17,332 nt of DNA, from contig JAJFBJ010000073.1 in assembly GCA_020697375.1 (NCBI GenBank), positions 1 through 17,332 on the forward strand. The letters are read 5' to 3'. Shown here piece by piece: positions 14,322 through 17,332 of this stretch. Position 1 is the first letter of the stretch. Each line of letters starts with the position of its first letter. The stretch is from Nitrospira sp. GTDB taxonomy: Bacteria > Nitrospirota > Nitrospiria > Nitrospirales > Nitrospiraceae. Under the pieces are notes generated by a model that saw nothing but the letters and a program-made list of their open reading frames with translations, had not been told where the DNA came from and did no database searches. The position numbers were made by a program, and so were the translations under genes.

Positions 14322-14993
14322 TTATGGCCTGGGTTCCAATTCGATGAGGCCCTTACGAATGGCCAGGATAGCAGCCTGGGTGCGGTCATATACCTGCAGT
14401 TTATGAAAGATGTTGCGCACATGATTTTTCACTGTCTTTTCACTCAGATCCAAGTTATTGGCTATTTCCTTGTTGGTTTTTCCGTCCGCGACTAAGCGCA
14501 ACACTGTAAGTTCACGTTCCGTGAGGTCATGTTCCACCCAACCCGGTTTTTTCCCTTTCTTCTGTGACATAAGGGAAAACTCGGCGAGGATCTTGCTGGC
14601 CACCGACGGATGAATGAGAGATTCGCCTCGGTAAATCGCCCGAATAGCAGCCACGATTTGCGACGATTCCGAATCTTTGAGCAAATACCCCGTGGCGCCG
14701 GCTCGCACGAGGTCGAAGATGTACTGCTGCTCTTCATACATCGTCAGGGCGACGATGCCCATGTGGGGGAATTCCCGCTTAATCTGTCGTGTGGCCTCGA
14801 CGCCGCCCATGCGCGGCATGCTGACATCCATCAATATGACATCCGGCATGAGCGTCTTCGTTTTTTCCACGGCCTCCGCCCCGTCTTGTGCTTCGCCCAC
14901 TACGTTGATGTCTTCTTTCGTCTTGAGGATGGCGGCGAGGCCCTCTCGAACGACGCGGTGATCATCGGCTATCAGGACCTTAATTTTTTCCAT
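14322..14993 (-). CDS. NarL/FixJ-family response regulator
   Basis: A 223-residue two-component response regulator. The receiver domain (1-120) has the acidic pair Asp10/Asp11, phospho-acceptor Asp56 in DVILMD, Thr84 in ALTMY and Lys106 in YLLKDSE, so it should be phosphorylatable. The C-terminal LuxR-type helix-turn-helix (about 155-220) reads LTERELTVLRLVADGKTNKE followed by LSEKTVKNHVRNIFHKL. The start ATG 14993 lies within the last codons of the upstream histidine kinase (14-base overlap), implying translational coupling and a cognate pair. The target genes are unknown; no clear binding site was identified. Confidence 0.93.
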   Translation of the reverse strand: MEKIKVLIADDHRVVREGLAAILKTKEDINVVGEAQDGAEAVEKTKTLMPDVILMDVSMPRMGGVEATRQIKREFPHMGIVALTMYEEQQYIFDLVRAGATGYLLKDSESSQIVAAIRAIYRGESLIHPSVASKILAEFSLMSQKKGKKPGWVEHDLTERELTVLRLVADGKTNKEIANNLDLSEKTVKNHVRNIFHKLQVYDRTQAAILAIRKGLIELEPRP

Positions 14994-16101
14994 GGCGAAT
15001 CGTCTCCTTGTCGGCTAGTGGGATTCGCAACACAATTCGCGTGCCGCGCCCCTTCTTCGAATCGATCGTGGCTTCTCCGCCCACCAGTCGCGCACGTTCC
15101 AAGATGCCTCGAATGCCGAAGTGATCCCATTTTTCAGGATCACGAAGGACCGCATCCATGTCGAACCCGATCCCATTGTCCATGATGGTCACTTGCAGGA
15201 GGTCCATGCGAATATCGAGTTCAACCGTCACTCGCTCGGCCTTGGCATGTTTCTGTACATTACTCAGGGCTTCTTGCACGATTCGAAAGAGAAAAATCTT
15301 TGTGCGTGGGAAGAGAATCGCCTCGTCCCCGGAAACGGAAAACGCCGTCTTGATATGGTATTGGGTCTGGTAGGACTTGAGATAGTTCGTCAGGGCCGGC
15401 ATTAATTCCATCTTGTCGTACTGGAGCGGGCGCAAGTTGAAAATGACTTGCCGGGCTTCTTGAATTGCCAGTTTCAGCTGGGCTTTCGATTCTCGGATCG
15501 TGGCCAGGCTTGCCTTGGGATTTTTGCGGATCAACTCCTGGGACAGCTCCAGCTTGAAGTTGACGCCGGCGAGGCTCTGCACCAGCCCGTCATGGATTTC
15601 ACAGGCAATACGGGTCCGTTCCTCCGTCACCGCCGCTCCGGTTTCCTTGACATACAGTCGATAGAGGGACTGGTACTTGTTCAGGGTTTTTTCGATCTCG
15701 GCCGTCGCGCGAATGCGGGCTCCGATCAGCTGCCACATGAATTTGGCGCTGGCCCCGCCGATGACGGCGACTCCCATGCGCCGGATGCCTTGCAAGTATT
15801 CTCCCACTTCAGGATTTCCCGAAACATCGATGACCAAATCGACCGGCCCCATTTTCAACAACTGCCGGTAACTACGGGTCACGCGGATGTGCAATCGCTT
15901 CGCGAGTCCGATGCCCGGTGCTTCTGGACTGATGTCCGCGACGCCGACGATCCTGACCAAGGGATCGCTCGCGAAAATTTCCATTAAGGCCGTGCCGCCC
16001 CGACCTGCGCCGATAATGACCACCTGCGTGGCGCCCGGTGATCTCCGTTTCATGGGCCGCAGGGTCTTCCGTCGTTCAGGCCTGAGTCGGGTTGTCGCCA
16101 T
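14980..16101 (-). CDS. Soluble histidine kinase with Rossmann-like N-terminal domain
   Basis: A HisKA_3/HATPase kinase. From the chosen ATG at 16101 (373 residues) it has a Rossmann-like domain at about 25-125 with GAGRGG at 31-36, an acidic VGVAD at the end of the second strand, and VIDVSGNPEV later, in the style of an NAD(P)-binding fold. A short linker helix follows. The phospho-acceptor His170 sits in EIHDGLVQSLAG, the N-box in EALSNVQKHA (Asn281), and the ATP lid in DNGIGF and FGIRG. No membrane helix is present, so it senses a cytoplasmic signal, plausibly a dinucleotide or metabolite; this is inference. The start is unsure: the frame is open to 16305, overlapping nrdR, and ATG 16152 or 16053 are alternatives. 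It overlaps the response regulator by 14 bases and lies about 100 bases after nrdR. Confidence 0.9.
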   Translation of the reverse strand: MATTRLRPERRKTLRPMKRRSPGATQVVIIGAGRGGTALMEIFASDPLVRIVGVADISPEAPGIGLAKRLHIRVTRSYRQLLKMGPVDLVIDVSGNPEVGEYLQGIRRMGVAVIGGASAKFMWQLIGARIRATAEIEKTLNKYQSLYRLYVKETGAAVTEERTRIACEIHDGLVQSLAGVNFKLELSQELIRKNPKASLATIRESKAQLKLAIQEARQVIFNLRPLQYDKMELMPALTNYLKSYQTQYHIKTAFSVSGDEAILFPRTKIFLFRIVQEALSNVQKHAKAERVTVELDIRMDLLQVTIMDNGIGFDMDAVLRDPEKWDHFGIRGILERARLVGGEATIDSKKGRGTRIVLRIPLADKETIRHGKN

Positions 16102-16204
16102 GGGTTCAATTGATATCGGAATGACAGGCGCCTGCCCCGCGCTGGTACCCATCCTGCCTGTACCGGCGGACCGTTCCGGAACGGTAAGGAACAAAGGGAG
16201 GGGC

Positions 16205-16669
16205 TTAACGCTCCCGGCGCTGCTGAGCCAGGGCTTTGATTTCTTCCATGAACTGATCGATGTCTTTGAATTCCCGATATACGGATGCAAACCGAACGTA
16301 GGCAACCTGATCGAGCTGCGACAGCTCCTTCATGACTTCCTCGCCGACGGAAGTGCTGACGATTTCGGTTTCCCCCATCTCCTGGATCCGCTTTTCGATG
16401 CGATCAGTGACTGTTTCAATGGTGGCGGTACTGATCGGACGTTTTTCACAGGCCTTTTTAAGCCCGGAGACGATCTTGCTCCGATCGAATGGCTCCCGGC
16501 GACCGTCTTTTTTCACGACGACCGGCATGGTTTCTTCGACACGTTCGTAGGTCGTGAAGCGGCGCTTGCAGGATAAGCATTCACGTCGGCGCCGGATGAC
16601 TTCGCCTTCCTTGGCCATCCGCGAATCGACGACCTTGTCCTCTACATCGTCGCAGAAAGGACACTTCAC
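16205..16669 (-). CDS. nrdR: Transcriptional repressor NrdR
   Basis: NrdR represses ribonucleotide reductase genes, reading dATP/ATP through its ATP-cone. The 154-residue protein has the zinc ribbon with Cys3, Cys6, Cys31 and Cys34 ([15 protein letters not shown]), the basic RRRRE stretch for DNA contact, and the ATP-cone opening [20 protein letters not shown]. Length and order match the family. It begins 15 bases after the glyA stop and so is probably co-transcribed with it, a common arrangement. No nrd gene or NrdR box pair is visible in this window. Confidence 0.96.
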   Translation of the reverse strand: MKCPFCDDVEDKVVDSRMAKEGEVIRRRRECLSCKRRFTTYERVEETMPVVVKKDGRREPFDRSKIVSGLKKACEKRPISTATIETVTDRIEKRIQEMGETEIVSTSVGEEVMKELSQLDQVAYVRFASVYREFKDIDQFMEEIKALAQQRRER

Positions 16670-16684
16670 TGGCGGACGTCCTGC

Positions 16685-17332
16685 CTAAGTAGGAGACGAA
16701 TCGTAGGCATGAAAGGTTGGGAAGCGATTGCACAATGTTTTTGCCTGCATCCGCCCCTCGGCTTGGACTTGTTGGTCCCGGGGGTTTTGCAAGATGCGAT
16801 CAATCAGCGCCACGATGTCGCGCATCTCCGGCTCTCGCATGCCGCGGGTCGAGACGATGGGGCTTCCAATCCGGATGCCGCTTGCCACGGCCGGCGGGTT
16901 TTCGTCGTAGGGCACGGCGTTTTTATTGACGATGATGCCGGCGGCGTCCAATGCGGCGTCCGCTTCCTTGCCGGTGAGGCCCTTGTTGGTCAGATTCACA
17001 AGCATCAGATGGGTATCGGTGCCCCCGGATACGATCTTGTACCCGCGCTCCATCAATCCGTGAGCCAGGGCGCGCGCGTTGGCGACGACTTGTTGTTGAT
17101 ACCGTTTAAACGCAGGTGACAAAGCCTCCTTGAAAGCCACTGCCTTGGCCGCAATCACATGCATGAGCGGACCGCCTTGCAGGCCGGGAAAGATGATTTT
17201 GTCCACGGCTTTGGCATGCTCCGCTTTGCACATGGTGACCCCGCCGCGAGGGCCACGCAGCGTCTTGTGGGTCGTGGTTGTGACGAAATCGGCATAGGGG
17301 ACGGGACTGGGATGCAGGCCAGCCGCAATCAG
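16685..17332 (-). CDS. glyA: Serine hydroxymethyltransferase, C-terminal part
   Basis: GlyA interconverts serine and glycine with tetrahydrofolate and supplies one-carbon units. The gene runs off the right window edge; about 215 C-terminal codons are present in an open frame from 17332. The PLP-lysine segment [15 protein letters not shown] is intact, followed by [20 protein letters not shown] and the substrate-side [15 protein letters not shown], all typical. It is the first gene seen of a minus-strand operon continuing into nrdR, the histidine kinase and the response regulator; its promoter lies outside the window. Confidence 0.96.
   Translation of the reverse strand: MIAAGLHPSPVPYADFVTTTTHKTLRGPRGGVTMCKAEHAKAVDKIIFPGLQGGPLMHVIAAKAVAFKEALSPAFKRYQQQVVANARALAHGLMERGYKIVSGGTDTHLMLVNLTNKGLTGKEADAALDAAGIIVNKNAVPYDENPPAVASGIRIGSPIVSTRGMREPEMRDIVALIDRILQNPRDQQVQAEGRMQAKTLCNRFPTFHAYDSSPT

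Noticed and set aside
15448..15987. Plus-strand frame of 179 codons opposite the histidine kinase
   Set aside because: It has no ribosome binding site or recognisable domain, and it lies opposite the Rossmann and HisKA regions, which are clearly coding.
1..17332. CRISPR array or insertion sequence
   Set aside because: No regularly spaced direct repeats and no transposase-like protein were found on either strand.

Overview
The window looks like chromosomal DNA of a Gram-negative bacterium. It has LpxC for lipid A synthesis, lipoprotein and Sec signal peptides, and moderately GC-rich codon use. The gene content and protein style (membrane-anchored trehalose-phosphate synthase, DUF4412 protein, PPK2, a glyA-nrdR-two-component operon) resemble Nitrospira or a close relative. 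That assignment rests on recalled resemblance and not on a marker gene or a search.

Layout, plus strand first. Positions 1-38 are the 3' end of a tmRNA gene (ssrA), followed by a gene-poor stretch with a perfect hairpin. A lipoprotein with a cupredoxin-like body follows (557-988). Next come the membrane-anchoring front of a trehalose-6-phosphate synthase and its GT20 catalytic part, which lie in different reading frames (1363-3449), then otsB (3456-4229), ppk2 (4256-5077) and a secreted DUF4412 protein (5143-6006). Together otsA and otsB make trehalose from UDP-glucose and glucose-6-phosphate, and PPK2 recharges nucleotides from polyphosphate, so the cluster reads as an osmotic/energy-stress module. 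About 870 bases with no convincing protein gene follow (6007-6875). This stretch holds a possible promoter, inverted repeats that could fold as RNA, a Shine-Dalgarno site buried in a hairpin, and a terminator-like hairpin.

The middle starts with a minus-strand glycerophosphodiester phosphodiesterase, divergent from a plus-strand run of a two-CBS-domain protein, a pterin carbinolamine dehydratase and a large B12-binding radical SAM enzyme of the RiPP-maturation type. The radical SAM gene converges on a minus-strand pair (an AhpD/CMD-like protein of the type found in arsenosugar loci, and an unknown 89-residue protein), followed by an inositol-monophosphatase-family gene. A divergent plus-strand unit then encodes a coiled-coil plus HARE-HTH protein and an 18-residue lysine-rich microprotein, closed by a strong terminator.

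The right end is all minus strand: lpxC, then an apparent operon transcribed glyA (cut by the window edge) - nrdR - histidine kinase - NarL-type response regulator. The kinase is soluble and carries a Rossmann-like domain where a sensor domain would be.

The most notable points are the split otsA with its second membrane helix apparently missing, the orphan RiPP-type radical SAM enzyme, the Rossmann-input histidine kinase, the HARE-HTH/lysine-tail pair, and the possibly structured RNA around 6157-6604. No CRISPR array, insertion sequence or integrase was found.
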